A stretch of DNA of 63,069 bases from an uncultured Prevotellaceae bacterium (GCA_902768785.1 CACXMM010000024.1:1-63069); one strand, 5' to 3'; positions 16,927 through 26,774 are shown, counted from the first letter of the stretch. The notes: generated by a model not told the origin, from the letters alone. Numbers and translations: made by a program.

Positions 16927-19023
16927 TTATTCCTCCCAACGGAAAACAGCCCCATTCCTACGGGCAGGATCGGCACCTTTGTAGTCCATGGAGTACGGAC
17001 TGCCCGTGGTGGGACTCTTCCCTATATAAAGATGGGTGCGCATCGACATCAGCATGAACTCCCGATTCAGATAATCCTGCCATAGAAACTCTTCGGCCTT
17101 CGAGGCATCGGTGGTGAGACGAACATCACCAGCCAGTCCGAAGCCAGACACAAAGACATAACGGCCATCCTCACATTGAAGGGCGACCTTCCCCTGTCCT
17201 TTGTCTATCAAGCGGAAACGGGTCAGCTTACTACGGTCATTTTCCTCAGTGTCATAGAGGAGTCCATGCTCCAAGGCTATCATCGGCTTCCCTGTGGCGA
17301 GGTTGATGATACGGAACGTCTTGTTGTAAGGAATATTGCCACTGCGGTCGGCCATAGGCTCCTCGACGGTGAAGTTGTCAAACTCCACATAGCCCCCCTG
17401 CTTGCCTTTGTGGTTGAAAGCAAAGAGGGCATGACGTGAGCCCTGGAAGGAAATCAGCTGATAGCTGAGTGGCATCTCGCGACCAATCTGATGGAAGACC
17501 TCGCCATTGAATGACCATTCGTAGTGGGCGCGGTCGTGGTCGTAGTCGCCCACCATGCGAAGCCAGATTCTATCTACAGGAACTTTAGTATCTATAGCGT
17601 CTATAGTATCATTCGTCGCTTGCTCATAGCAGCGAAGGATGAGGTCTTTACGATCCTTGACGATACCTATCCATGAACAAGGCACATTGATATTGCCCAA
17701 ACCTGCCACATCCCCGACCTTCATACCACCGACATAGAGTTCGACGGTGGCAATACTTGTAGGACCGATGACACGCTGTGTCAACGTGTTGCGTGCCCAC
17801 ATCAGCTGTTCGGCGGGCATGGACTGCAGACGAAGGCGCCCGTTCTTCAGCGACCATTTCTTATCATCGGGGTTGTGGTTCCACTGCCAGATGCGCCCCA
17901 GCGCTTTCCCATTGAAAAGCTCGTTGCGGTTGTAGGGGGCACAAGGAATTGTTTGTTGCTGTGTCACAGCAACAGACTGAACATTAGGCTTGAACCACGT
18001 ACGGGGGGCGCGCCCCAGATTTCCCTCCAGTCCCAGCATGGGCCAGCCGTCTTTCCAAGTGATGGGTGCCAAGGTAACAGTGCGTCCTATACTATGGAAA
18101 TCCATCATCAGCAAGGCCCACCACTGTCCGCTCTGGTCTTCCACGATGCCCCCTTGGTGGATGTTGGTACAGGCGGTGGCATCCTTGTCAATCTCCGGGA
18201 TACCGAAAGCCGTTCCGTCATGACCAATACGATACTGCTCTCCTTGCGGTACCTGTGTCAGTGAGGCGGCATGGTAACCGAAGGTCTCATCAGCCGTAAT
18301 GGTGACCGTCTCGTATGGCCCCCAGATACTCTTCGATCGTGAGCAGAGCGTCCGTCCGTTGGGACGGTAATCGGTGGAGATCAGATAATACATTCCGTTG
18401 ATCTTATACATGTGATGACCTTCCCCCACAGCATTACCTTCAGGGATGATCACACGTTCCGTCTCCTCTTTCGGTCCGCTCATGTCAGCTTTCAGTTCTG
18501 TACACCTCACCTCCCCATAGCCGTGGATGGCATAGATCTTTCCGTCGTCATCGAAGAGGACAGAGAGGTCATAGATACGTCCCTGCATGTTGTGATGCTT
18601 CCACGGACCACGGATATCCTTACTGGTATAGCACTGCAGTCCTTTCCCATTGATGTTGGAATAGACGTAGAACTGTCCGTTGGCGTAGCGGATGCAGGGA
18701 GCCCAGATGCCCTGACCATAGATCTCCTGATGATTCTTCAATGAGAATGCATCGTCATCGAAATCGAAGCGGTCGAAGCAATAGCTGATATTCTCCCAGT
18801 TCACAAGATCCTTCGAGTGAAGGATCACCAGTCCCGGCACGGTATGCATGGTGGTACCTGCAAGATAGTAGTCATCCCCCACCCTGAGGATATCGGGGTC
18901 GGAGAACTCATCATAAAAGAGCGGGTTGGTAAACGTGCCGTTCCCATTGTCAGCGGACCATGATGTCTGCGCGGATGTCACCATAGGGAGCACCGTCAGT
19001 AGTAGCATAAGTAGTTGTTTCAT
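16927..19023 (-). CDS. GH43-family glycoside hydrolase with C-terminal beta-sandwich and beta-trefoil-like region
   Basis: 698-residue secreted enzyme (signal peptide 1-18, ending TSAQ). The GH43 five-bladed propeller is at about 30-330: catalytic base Asp in FSDPDILRVGDDYYLAG, the pKa-modulating Asp near YDLSVLFDDDGKIY, and the acid Glu probably in AVGEGHHMYK. A concanavalin-like beta-sandwich follows (about 365-565, from NELFNGKALGRIWQW). The last 130 residues (from FRIINLATGKPMIAL) look like a fascin or beta-trefoil carbohydrate-binding region. Activity is probably beta-xylosidase or alpha-L-arabinofuranosidase, by family only. It is not adjacent to a SusCD pair. A good promoter lies at 19046-19077. 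Confidence 0.88.
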   Translation of the reverse strand: MKQLLMLLLTVLPMVTSAQTSWSADNGNGTFTNPLFYDEFSDPDILRVGDDYYLAGTTMHTVPGLVILHSKDLVNWENISYCFDRFDFDDDAFSLKNHQEIYGQGIWAPCIRYANGQFYVYSNINGKGLQCYTSKDIRGPWKHHNMQGRIYDLSVLFDDDGKIYAIHGYGEVRCTELKADMSGPKEETERVIIPEGNAVGEGHHMYKINGMYYLISTDYRPNGRTLCSRSKSIWGPYETVTITADETFGYHAASLTQVPQGEQYRIGHDGTAFGIPEIDKDATACTNIHQGGIVEDQSGQWWALLMMDFHSIGRTVTLAPITWKDGWPMLGLEGNLGRAPRTWFKPNVQSVAVTQQQTIPCAPYNRNELFNGKALGRIWQWNHNPDDKKWSLKNGRLRLQSMPAEQLMWARNTLTQRVIGPTSIATVELYVGGMKVGDVAGLGNINVPCSWIGIVKDRKDLILRCYEQATNDTIDAIDTKVPVDRIWLRMVGDYDHDRAHYEWSFNGEVFHQIGREMPLSYQLISFQGSRHALFAFNHKGKQGGYVEFDNFTVEEPMADRSGNIPYNKTFRIINLATGKPMIALEHGLLYDTEENDRSKLTRFRLIDKGQGKVALQCEDGRYVFVSGFGLAGDVRLTTDASKAEEFLWQDYLNREFMLMSMRTHLYIGKSPTTGSPYSMDYKGADPARRNGAVFRWEE

Positions 19024-19045
19024 TGTCTGTCACTATTTGGTGCTA

Positions 19046-19077
19046 CAAAGTTACGGAAAGTCGAGCGAAATGCAAAA
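19046..19077 (-). promoter_or_regulatory. Promoter of the 698-residue GH43 gene
   Basis: On the minus strand TTTTG (19073-19077), a 19-base spacer and TAACTTTG (19046-19053), 22 bases before the start codon. Confidence 0.75.
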
Positions 19078-19211
19078 GGAAAACTTGTCTTTCTTTACAT
19101 TTCCGAGACGAAGTAACTTCGAAACGCAAGATGTCAACATCATCTCGCGCCTATTCATTTTCCCTTTTCAAAAAAATGACAAGCAACGGGTAATATTTTC
19201 AAAATAAGATG

Positions 19212-19220
19212 TATATTTGC
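19212..19220 (+). promoter_or_regulatory. Predicted -7 element of the K+ channel gene
   Basis: TATATTTGC, a TAnnTTTGC match 25 bases before the start codon. No -33 element is seen. Confidence 0.5.
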
Positions 19221-19245
19221 AACCAAATAACTAATTGTCATCCTT

Positions 19246-20061
19246 ATGAAGAAACCCCATTGGCTTGAGAAAGAGAATCTTTATCGCATCATGTTCGAGT
19301 CGGAGCACCCGGCAGGACGCATTTTTGACATCACCCTGATCATTGCCATCTCACTGAGCATCGTCATCTCATTCATTGAGACGATACCCTCGTTGGCCCA
19401 TACCTTTAAACTGGTACTGGAAATACTGGAATATATGCTCACCTTTTTCTTTACAGTTGAGTATATTGCCCGTGTGTACTGCTCACCTCGAAAGCGCGAC
19501 TACGTGCTGAGTTTCTTTGGCGTCATCGACCTATTGTCAACATTACCGCCCTACCTCTCCTTCTTCCTGCCCAATGCAAGGTATATGATTCTGTTGCGCT
19601 CATTCCGTTTCATCCGCATCTTCCGCATTTTCAAACTGTTCAGTTTCATCAACGAGGGTTATATTCTGATCCATTCGCTCAAGAAGAGTCTTACGAAAAT
19701 TTCCGTCTATTTTTTGTTTGTTCTCATCTTGGTCACCTGCCTGGGCACACTCATGTTTATGGTTGAGAATGGACAGCCCGATACACAATTCACCGATCTG
19801 GCCACATCTGTCTATTGGGCTATTGTCACGATGACCACCGTCGGCTATGGCGACATCACACCCGTCACACCCATTGGGCGCTTGCTATCGGCATTCGTCA
19901 TGCTGCTGGGTTATACCATCATTGCCGTACCCACAGGTATCGTTACGGCAAACATTATTGATGAATCAAAAGAAAAGCCGAAGGACGGACGCTGCCCGCG
20001 ATGTAATGCAAAGGTGCGCAACAAGGACCGTTATTGCTCACATTGCGGAGAGAAATTGTAG
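19246..20061 (+). CDS. Voltage-gated potassium channel with C-terminal zinc ribbon
   Basis: 271-residue six-helix ion channel subunit. S1-S4 span about 25-135, with the S4 voltage sensor rich in Arg (RSFRFIRIFRIFK, 118-130). The pore carries the K+ filter TVGYGD at 198-203 and S6 follows (about 212-237). The C-terminal cytoplasmic tail holds four Cys (250, 253, 264, 267; CPRCNAK...CSHCGEK), a zinc ribbon. Family members form tetramers in the inner membrane. The zinc ribbon could sense metal or redox state, which is inference. Confidence 0.9.
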   Translation: MKKPHWLEKENLYRIMFESEHPAGRIFDITLIIAISLSIVISFIETIPSLAHTFKLVLEILEYMLTFFFTVEYIARVYCSPRKRDYVLSFFGVIDLLSTLPPYLSFFLPNARYMILLRSFRFIRIFRIFKLFSFINEGYILIHSLKKSLTKISVYFLFVLILVTCLGTLMFMVENGQPDTQFTDLATSVYWAIVTMTTVGYGDITPVTPIGRLLSAFVMLLGYTIIAVPTGIVTANIIDESKEKPKDGRCPRCNAKVRNKDRYCSHCGEKL

Positions 20062-20105
20062 CTATTTGCAATTGCATATTTTCAAGGTAGAAAGAAGAAA
20101 TAACT

Positions 20106-20294
20106 ATGGCGACGTTTATAAATATTATTTGTGCTATCATTGGTATCGTAATAGTCGGAGCTTTTGCTATTTGGTTATTTGCATTGATATACGCATTCAT
20201 CAAAGAGAAGGACGAAGGAGTAAAAATGTTCTGCTTGTGTGTCCTTGGTGGAATGCCTATGACCGTTCCTGTTATCGACGGAAATATGAAATGA
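20106..20294 (+). CDS. Small membrane protein, hypothetical
   Basis: 62 residues. A strongly hydrophobic N-terminal helix (about 5-32) is followed by a charged turn (KEKDEG) and a second weakly hydrophobic stretch. It begins 44 bases after the channel gene on the same strand. No family is recognised. It could be an accessory peptide of the channel or a chance frame. Codon use does not decide. Confidence 0.4.
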   Translation: MATFINIICAIIGIVIVGAFAIWLFALIYAFIKEKDEGVKMFCLCVLGGMPMTVPVIDGNMK

Positions 20295-20410
20295 GTATCT
20301 GATCAAGATGGTTAAATACACTTACTAGATACTATTAATTGGAAAATTATATAGTTTCATCTCAAAAACATTCGATTTCGTCTTATTGGAGAAAAAATCT
20401 GTCTATGTGC

Positions 20411-20508
20411 TTGCTACTTCCAAACAGAATTTGTAATTTTGCACCAGGTTATTCAACATGCTACAAATACTTTAAAATTTGGGGCTCTCGATGGAGAGCC
20501 CTTTTTTG
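20411..20508 (+). ncRNA. Candidate small RNA: orphan promoter followed at once by a terminator
   Basis: A complete promoter (TTG 20411-20413, 20-base spacer, TAATTTTGC 20434-20442) is followed by a perfect 8-bp hairpin (GGGCTCTC 20482-20489, loop GATG, GAGAGCCC 20494-20501) and six T. The predicted transcript is about 60 nt, from about 20447 to 20507, with no open frame of note. Otherwise the 320-base gap 20295-20614 holds only the left direct repeat (20525-20588). Confidence 0.5.
20482..20507 (+). terminator. Rho-independent terminator
   Basis: 8-bp perfect GC-rich stem with a 4-base loop followed by TTTTTT. It would end the candidate small RNA. Confidence 0.8.
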
Positions 20509-20524
20509 TTTAACCAGTACACAC

Positions 20525-20588
20525 TTGTATTCCCAAACACAATGAATCTTTATAGCTCAGGCCATCCGTCGGATGTCCAGCGGATGGG
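20525..20588. repeat. Left copy of a 64-bp direct repeat (relic of kinase/GH43 3' ends)
   Basis: 62 of 64 bases match 31017-31080 in the same orientation. The minus strand still reads PIRWTSDGWPEL-stop, the end of the GH43 enzyme at 31042. The plus strand still reads CIPKHNESL-stop, the end of the histidine kinase (CIPKHDESL). There is no intact gene here. The minus frame stays open for several more codons (LFQMEK) before sequence of the ATPase gene region. Confidence 0.88.
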
Positions 20589-20614
20589 CTTCTCCATCTG
20601 AAACAGGAAAGATC

Positions 20615-21289
20615 TTAAAGATTTACTTCCGGCACCACTTGTCCATCCAGCATACTGATGACACGCTGGGCAAAACCTGCATCGCGCTCAGAGTGTGTTA
20701 CCATCAGCACGGTGGTACCATCTTGATTCAGTTGGGTAAGTAGTTGCATCACTTCAAGACCGTTTTTGGAGTCGAGGTTACCCGTCGGCTCATCGGCGAG
20801 GATGAGCTTGGGATTCATCACCACAGCACGGGCAATGGCCACACGTTGCTGCTGACCGCCTGAGAGTTGCTGGGGGAAATGGTGTGCGCGATGACTGATG
20901 GCCATGCGGCGCAGCACCTCCTCCACCCGCTGCTTGCGCTCCTTCTTAGGCACGCCCAGATAGGTTAATGGCAACTCAACATTCTCTTCTACATTCAATT
21001 CGTCGATCAAGTTGAAACTCTGGAACACAAAGCCTATCTGACCTTTGCGCACTTTGGTGCGCTGACTCTCCTTCAGGGATCCCACATCCTGTCCATCCAA
21101 CAGGTATGTACCACTGGTAGGGTTGTCGAGCAAGCCTAATATATTTAATAAGGTGGACTTGCCACAGCCCGACGGTCCCATGATGGCCACGAACTCCCCT
21201 TCTTTCACTTCGAGCGATACGCCGCCCAATGCCACGGTTTCCACCTCCTCTGTGCGGAACACCTTCTGAATGTTTTCTAATTTGATCAT
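20615..21289 (-). CDS. ABC transporter ATP-binding protein (MacB/LolD type)
   Basis: 224-residue ATPase. Walker A is GPSGCGKST, the signature is [14 protein letters not shown] and Walker B is [12 protein letters not shown], with the H-loop His in MVTHSE. Its size and sequence fit the MacB/LolD/FtsE group, which powers FtsX-like permeases that move substrates across the periplasm (mechanotransmission). It starts three bases after the permease gene and is the last gene of a minus-strand unit with the DUF3836 and permease genes. The partner permeases are at 21293 and, before its breakage, at 24418. Confidence 0.93.
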   Translation of the reverse strand: MIKLENIQKVFRTEEVETVALGGVSLEVKEGEFVAIMGPSGCGKSTLLNILGLLDNPTSGTYLLDGQDVGSLKESQRTKVRKGQIGFVFQSFNLIDELNVEENVELPLTYLGVPKKERKQRVEEVLRRMAISHRAHHFPQQLSGGQQQRVAIARAVVMNPKLILADEPTGNLDSKNGLEVMQLLTQLNQDGTTVLMVTHSERDAGFAQRVISMLDGQVVPEVNL

Positions 21290-21292
21290 TTT

Positions 21293-23662
21293 TTATTCTG
21301 TTTTGATATTGTTAATCGGATTCTCAGAAGCAGCGCGCCAGCTCTGGACGATGACGGTGAGCAGGGATATGATGAAGCAGGTAAGCCCGGCGGCAGCGAA
21401 TATCCAGAGGCTGAGCGCGATGCGATAGCTGAAGTTCGAGAGCCAGTCATTCATGATGTACCAAGAGATGGGCACGGCGATGACGAATGAAATCAATAAC
21501 GGAACGGAGAACGTGCGGAGCATCAGCAGCAGCACTTCGCCCGATGTAGAGCCCATCACCTTGCGGATGGCGATATCCTTCTTACGCTGACGGATGAAGA
21601 AGAGCGACAGACCGATATAACCCAGCACAGAGATGATAATGGCGATGAGGGTAAACAGCGAAATGATGTCCAGCGTGTTCTGCTGCTCCTCGAAAGTCTC
21701 GGCAATGCAGTCCTCCATACTGAGGACATAATACTGCAAGTCTCTTTCTGGGATACCTTGTTCTTGGAGCATAGACCTGAAAACCTTCTTAGCTTGCTTG
21801 TCACCATTTGTCCTCACCAAGAAATTGGGGTTCTCCACCCTTCCCAACTTTCGGATAGCCATCGCATGCGCATCCTCCAGCACATTGATGATGCGGAAGT
21901 CTTGCATGACACCAGCAACAAGGTCCTTTTCATCATCGCCCCAGACCAATTCCTTTTCCTCACCAGTGTAGTTCAAGATACGCAGGGCTTCTCTGTTCAA
22001 ATAGTAGCCATCATTGGTGGTACCATTGTCGCGGATGGTCTTCAGTCCTAAGAGGTCGAAAGCCTCCTTGTCCAAATCGGTTGTCATCAGCATTTCGTAG
22101 TCACCCTCGCTGTTCTTGACGCCCCTTCCTCTATAATTATAACCCGTAAAGGTGCTCCCCTGATAGCAGCCGATGCGCTCCACGAAAGGCATCTTCTCCA
22201 ACAGGTTTCTCACCGTCTGGCTCTTGCCTGCAGGACTCTCAATATAGAACAAGTGCTCCGTATTAAAACCCAACGGCGCATGGATGAGGTGGTTCAGCTG
22301 GAGCCAGATGACGAAGGCCGAAGTGAGCATGGTGATGGTTGCCACATTCTGTACGATGATGAACAAACGACCCAGTAGCATCTTTGAATGGAAACGGAAC
22401 GATCCCTTAACGATGTCGATAGGCTGGTAGCGGGAGATATGCCACGAAGGCAGGATACCCGAAACGAAACCCACGAGCAGGATGAAACCAAGACAGATAC
22501 TGATGCTGCCAATATTGATGTCTTTAGCGAGACAGATCTTACCTTTGAACAGTTCTGCAGCATCCTTCTGGAAATAGAATGCCAGAGCCAGTCCGACGGC
22601 AAAGCAAAGTGCCACCATCAGTGTAGATTCAGTGATCAGCTTCAGCGAAATAGCATGCTGACTGCTGCCGAAGAGCCTTCGCGTAGCCATTTCCTTAGCA
22701 CGGAAACCCGTATTGGCCACGGTCAGGTTAATATAATTGCTAATGGCAAAGAAGAGGATGGCCAATACGGCAGCCAACAAGATGCGCAGTCGTGTCTTGT
22801 CGCCCTTCTGTAAACCCAAGCCATTGTTCTGCTGAGCAAACATAATGTCGGTGAACGGTGTCATCGCTGGCTTACTATTGTTCCATACTCCATGGTGATG
22901 CACGTCGATGTATTTGGATGCTATCTCCCTTGTAGTATTGATATTAGTACCAGGCTTCATCATGAAGAAGGCCTTGACGGCACCTGTTCCTCCGCTGGCA
23001 AAGGATTTGTCTTCCAGTTTGTAACCCATCACCTGCGGATAGCGCTGCATGCTGACGATAATCTGTGTCTCGTTGGGCAGCACTGTACGATCCATATCCT
23101 TCATCACACCACTGACGGTATAGACCAGCGTCGAATCATAGGGATCTTCGTGGTTGATACGTACATGGCGTTCACCAACAATCTGTAGAGACTCACCAAT
23201 AGGATTCTTATCGCCAAACAGACAACGTGCAAGTCTCTCTGTGACAACGCACTTATCTGGTGCGTCAAGGGCTCTCTGACGGTCACCGTCCACCAAAGGG
23301 AAGTCGAAGAATTGAAAGAAAGAAGAATCGGCGAGCATGATGATGCCATTCTCACCTTCGGCGTCCTTCACCTCTTTATTTCCATACTTAATGCGTCCCA
23401 TCTGACTCATTACACAGCAGCTTTGCTCTACATCAGGGCAAAGCTGCTGAATGCCCTCTGCCGCCTGTGGCCACAGGAAGAAATAATTCTCTTCACCCAT
23501 CAAGTAAATACGCTCAGCATTCTTATGCCATGAGTCGATGCTGTACTGTCGCCAGGTATAGTCGCCCATCAGGATGATGAACATCAGCGACACCACCAAT
23601 CCGGCTATATTAATTAAGGTATATAGCTTGTTACGTGACAGGAATTTGAGATAACTCTTCAT
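21293..23662 (-). CDS. MacB/FtsX-type ABC transporter permease
   Basis: 789-residue inner-membrane permease of the long type common in Bacteroidetes. It has an N-terminal helix (about 13-35), a large periplasmic MacB-like region, three helices near 285-400, a second periplasmic region and C-terminal FtsX helices (FTLIAIIISVLGYIGLSLFFIRQRKKDIAIRKVMG region and two more). The KKDIAIRKVMGST coupling helix contacts the ATPase. It probably exports a peptide or toxic compound together with HlyD and TolC. The broken gene at 24418-26770 is a paralogue. Confidence 0.9.
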   Translation of the reverse strand: MKSYLKFLSRNKLYTLINIAGLVVSLMFIILMGDYTWRQYSIDSWHKNAERIYLMGEENYFFLWPQAAEGIQQLCPDVEQSCCVMSQMGRIKYGNKEVKDAEGENGIIMLADSSFFQFFDFPLVDGDRQRALDAPDKCVVTERLARCLFGDKNPIGESLQIVGERHVRINHEDPYDSTLVYTVSGVMKDMDRTVLPNETQIIVSMQRYPQVMGYKLEDKSFASGGTGAVKAFFMMKPGTNINTTREIASKYIDVHHHGVWNNSKPAMTPFTDIMFAQQNNGLGLQKGDKTRLRILLAAVLAILFFAISNYINLTVANTGFRAKEMATRRLFGSSQHAISLKLITESTLMVALCFAVGLALAFYFQKDAAELFKGKICLAKDINIGSISICLGFILLVGFVSGILPSWHISRYQPIDIVKGSFRFHSKMLLGRLFIIVQNVATITMLTSAFVIWLQLNHLIHAPLGFNTEHLFYIESPAGKSQTVRNLLEKMPFVERIGCYQGSTFTGYNYRGRGVKNSEGDYEMLMTTDLDKEAFDLLGLKTIRDNGTTNDGYYLNREALRILNYTGEEKELVWGDDEKDLVAGVMQDFRIINVLEDAHAMAIRKLGRVENPNFLVRTNGDKQAKKVFRSMLQEQGIPERDLQYYVLSMEDCIAETFEEQQNTLDIISLFTLIAIIISVLGYIGLSLFFIRQRKKDIAIRKVMGSTSGEVLLLMLRTFSVPLLISFVIAVPISWYIMNDWLSNFSYRIALSLWIFAAAGLTCFIISLLTVIVQSWRAASENPINNIKTE

Positions 23663-23694
23663 GTGGTCTTATTTTGATTATTTGATGATAATGA

Positions 23695-24252
23695 TTATTT
23701 CTGAGTCAGGTAGCTGCCCATCTCCATGGACTGTCCCTCTACCAACACCTGCCACTCCAGCTTCATGGGAGAATTGTCATGATGACGTTGATAGCAGGCA
23801 ATGCTGTTCACAGTCTCATCGGGCAGCAGCTGGTAGGTCATCTTTCCAACGGGATCATTGAAATCACCCTTTTTCTTGTTCCAGCGGCTATAGGCTATCT
23901 GGTAGGTAGTGTTGTCGAGCGAATACTGATGACATCCTATGCAACGCCAGTTATTCCGATGCCATACAAACGTGGTACGCTTGGTCAGTAATCCATCAGC
24001 AGCATACTCATACCGATAGAGGTAGAACGGCTTCAGAGAGACATTGTCCTTGTTCTTACCTTTGTTCTTGAACACATACATAGCAGTGATCTGGTAGTTG
24101 TCATCAAGCTCTGTGTTATAGAAGAGCTTGTTCGTACTATCCGCTATTGCCTTTTTATACACCTTATTGATGGTAGCGGCGGTCATTACCTGTGCCTCAA
24201 CGGTCATGGCCATCAGGCACAACATGGAAGATATCAATAACTTTTTCATCAT
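23695..24252 (-). CDS. DUF3836-like secreted protein
   Basis: 185 residues with a signal peptide (about 1-21, ending VEAQ). The mature part has repeated short strands (KPFYLYRYEYAADGLLTKRTTF) as in the DUF3836 family of Bacteroidetes secreted proteins, whose function is unknown. It has its own promoter (24296-24327) and a conserved upstream operator block, both within the export cassette, and leads the unit DUF3836-permease-ATPase. That makes it a candidate signal sensor or cargo-handling protein. Start is the first of two adjacent ATG codons. Confidence 0.7.
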   Translation of the reverse strand: MMKKLLISSMLCLMAMTVEAQVMTAATINKVYKKAIADSTNKLFYNTELDDNYQITAMYVFKNKGKNKDNVSLKPFYLYRYEYAADGLLTKRTTFVWHRNNWRCIGCHQYSLDNTTYQIAYSRWNKKKGDFNDPVGKMTYQLLPDETVNSIACYQRHHDNSPMKLEWQVLVEGQSMEMGSYLTQK

Positions 24253-24295
24253 TGTAATTTTTTAGATGTTAGACATTTGTTTTCTTGTTTACAAT

Positions 24296-24327
24296 GCAAA
24301 GTTATGTTCTTTTCTCTGTTTCCGCAA
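24296..24327 (-). promoter_or_regulatory. Promoter of the DUF3836-permease-ATPase unit
   Basis: Minus strand TTG (24325-24327), a 20-base spacer and TAACTTTGC (24296-24304). The conserved operator block is centred 58 bp upstream of the -7 element. Confidence 0.72.
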
Positions 24328-24354
24328 GCATTTTTGACCGCTGCTGGGCAGCTT

Positions 24355-24392
24355 GTCTAAAGATTAGACAGATCTTTGTATGATTCATTGAC
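24355..24392. promoter_or_regulatory. Operator block, copy 1 (GTCTAA-N3-TTAGAC and flank)
   Basis: Perfect inverted repeat GTCTAA-AGA-TTAGAC (24355-24369). It is followed at fixed spacing by AG, six free bases, GTATGATT, two free bases and TTGAC. The same arrangement recurs at 29482-29519. Its position upstream of the -33 fits an activator site. Confidence 0.75.
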
Positions 24393-24417
24393 ACTCCCTT
24401 GGTAATGGACCTTTTAC

Positions 24418-26770
24418 CTACTCATTCTTGATGCTGTTCACAGGATTGTCGGTGGCATTCTTCCAGCTCTGGTAGGTCACCGTCAGCATCGTAATCAGGG
24501 CGATAAGCAGGAAAGACACCAAGAACAGCCAGGGCGAAATGGCAGTACGGACCGCAAATCCTTCGAGCCAATGCACGCCCACTATGTAACCAATAGGAGC
24601 CGCCACCCCAAAGCACCCCAACAAGATGTAGAGGTATCGACGGTTGAACATCATCAGGATTTCCTTTGTTGAACTGCCAAACACCTTGCGGATGCCTATC
24701 TCCTTGCGGCGGTACTCGCTCTCGAACATGGATGGCGAGCAGCGAGAACAGCAGAATCTGTTTGGTGAAGAGGCGCTCCTGCCGGTAGGTCTTCTCCAGT
24801 TCGTCGTCCACATAGTGCAGACTATTGATATCGGGCTTATTGTCGTGTTCGTATTTAAGCACCGTTTCCAGCACTTTCTGTTTGGCTTCCCGCTTGTCCA
24901 CGCCTTTTGCCACACGTACCATCAGGACATTTCGCCAGTAACCATCGTTCCAATAGTAGTTATTAGGATCAGGAACGAAGAAGGCTATCGGCTGCTGGCT
25001 GTCGTCCACGCGCAAAGAGGAATACTTGATATCCTCGCAGAAACCAACAACGGGCATATCTTTGTCGTTGATAGGCTTGTCGACGCCGAGCCAGGGGTAT
25101 TTCTTCTTCGCCGACTCATTGAAAATGTACACATCGCCATCCGTCTCACGGAAATTGCGACCTTCCACGATGTCGATGCCCATCACATCGAGGAACCGCC
25201 AGTCCACAAAGATGCAGGTAAACGTCATGTGCTTGTCGCCACTGCCTCTGCCCCACGTCTGATAGCGGTCGCTGCTGCCTAAGACGTACTGGGCCAGGCT
25301 GGCACCCTCTATGCCGGGAATGTTGCGTAGGTCGGCATCAATGGCATCGGCATGATTGCGCGTATCGGGGGCCGTAGGCACCACCATCACCTCATCCTTG
25401 TCGAAGCCGTAGTCGGTGTGATAGATGAAATAGCTCTGCAAGTACATGATGCCCACGCCAATGACCAGCATGAACGAGACGACGAACTGCAGACAAATCA
25501 GTATGGTGCGCAACACACGTCCTTTAGGAGAAAGACCAAATGAGCCTTTCAGCACTAAGGCTGGAGGGAAGGAGGTGACGTAGTAAGAAGGATAGGCACC
25601 TGCCAGAAACCCCACGACAATGCTGATCATCAGGGTGAGCCCAACCAGCCCCCGATGGTCTTGCAGCAGGATGCTACCCTGTACCAAATCCTGCAAGCCC
25701 AAGTCGTGAGCCAGATATACCAGCGCCATAGCCAGCACGAAAGCAATCAAGCTGATGATGACAGCTTCTGCCAGCAGACTGCCTCTCAAGCTCGCCGTCG
25801 TAGCCCCCAACACCTTCTGTGTGCTGATGCTGCGGATGCGCATGGGTGTTTCGGCCAAGCTGAAATTCATAAAGTTCACGGCAGCTATCACGACGATCAG
25901 CAGCGAGAAGCAGATGAGCAGATAGACCGAACTCCTGCTGACGGACTTGATGTCGGGTGAATCCTTGCTGAGGTCTTTCGAGAAATGGGTATCCGCCACA
26001 GGGGTCAGAATCACCTGCAGGGCATCCGCTTCTTTGGAGCTGGTCAAATTATAGTCCTCTTTGAACAGCTCGATAGCCGTCTGACGCATGGCCTTGAGCA
26101 CCACCGGCAGGTTCTTGACATCATCCACGCGGATATAGGCGGCGTAGTTCCAGTTCCGGTAGTTGCCTTCGTTGGCATTGGAGCCTATAAAGCTGGTGCC
26201 GTGCAGGAAGTTGTTCTCCGGATAGTCCTCAATGACGGCACAGATATGAAACACGTCATTATCCCATTTGTATTTCATCGGTTTGCCTGCGACATCGGTA
26301 GTTCCGAAGATACGCAACGCTTCAGAACGTGGCAGCACGATGTTGTAGTCTTGGTTCAAACCCTTCAACTCGCCGTCGATGACTGTTGGCTTGAACACGC
26401 TGACGAAGTCGTGGATGCCGTACACAAGATTCAGTGAGTACTCCTGATTGTCTACCACAAACTGGTCGTTGCTGGTCCATACCTGTTCGATGCCATAGCC
26501 CGTAACATGTGGCGATGCTGTCGCCAACTGCTCTACCACCGGCCGAGGCAGCGTCGCACCGTAGTCCTCCATGCCTTCCCCCAACTCCATTGTCAGCCGG
26601 AACAGCTTCTCATGCTCCGCAAAGCTCTTGTTGTAGCCCAGGTCGTAGTTCACCTGCGTCATGATGACGAAGAACGAGGCAAAGGCCAGGCTCAAGCCCA
26701 ACAGGTTCAACAGGTTCGCTGTAACAAACTTCCTGAATATCGATGTAAAGATTCTGATAATTGTCTTCAT
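24418..26770 (-). pseudogene. MacB/FtsX-type ABC permease, broken by internal deletion and frameshift
   Basis: The main frame runs from 26770 as a normal permease (N-terminal helix, MacB-like periplasmic regions, middle helices) to FTKQILLFSLLAI. It then continues out of frame into non-family sequence. The true C-terminus (MFESEYRRKEIGIRKVFGSS to VNSIKNE-stop at 24418) is in another frame. The junction lies at about 24727-24736. By alignment with the paralogue at 21293, about 11 residues of one membrane helix are missing, so this is a small deletion and not a one-base reading error. Without the last helices and coupling segment in frame the product should be inactive. It follows hlyD by four bases. 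Confidence 0.8.
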
Positions 26771-26774
26771 GGTC

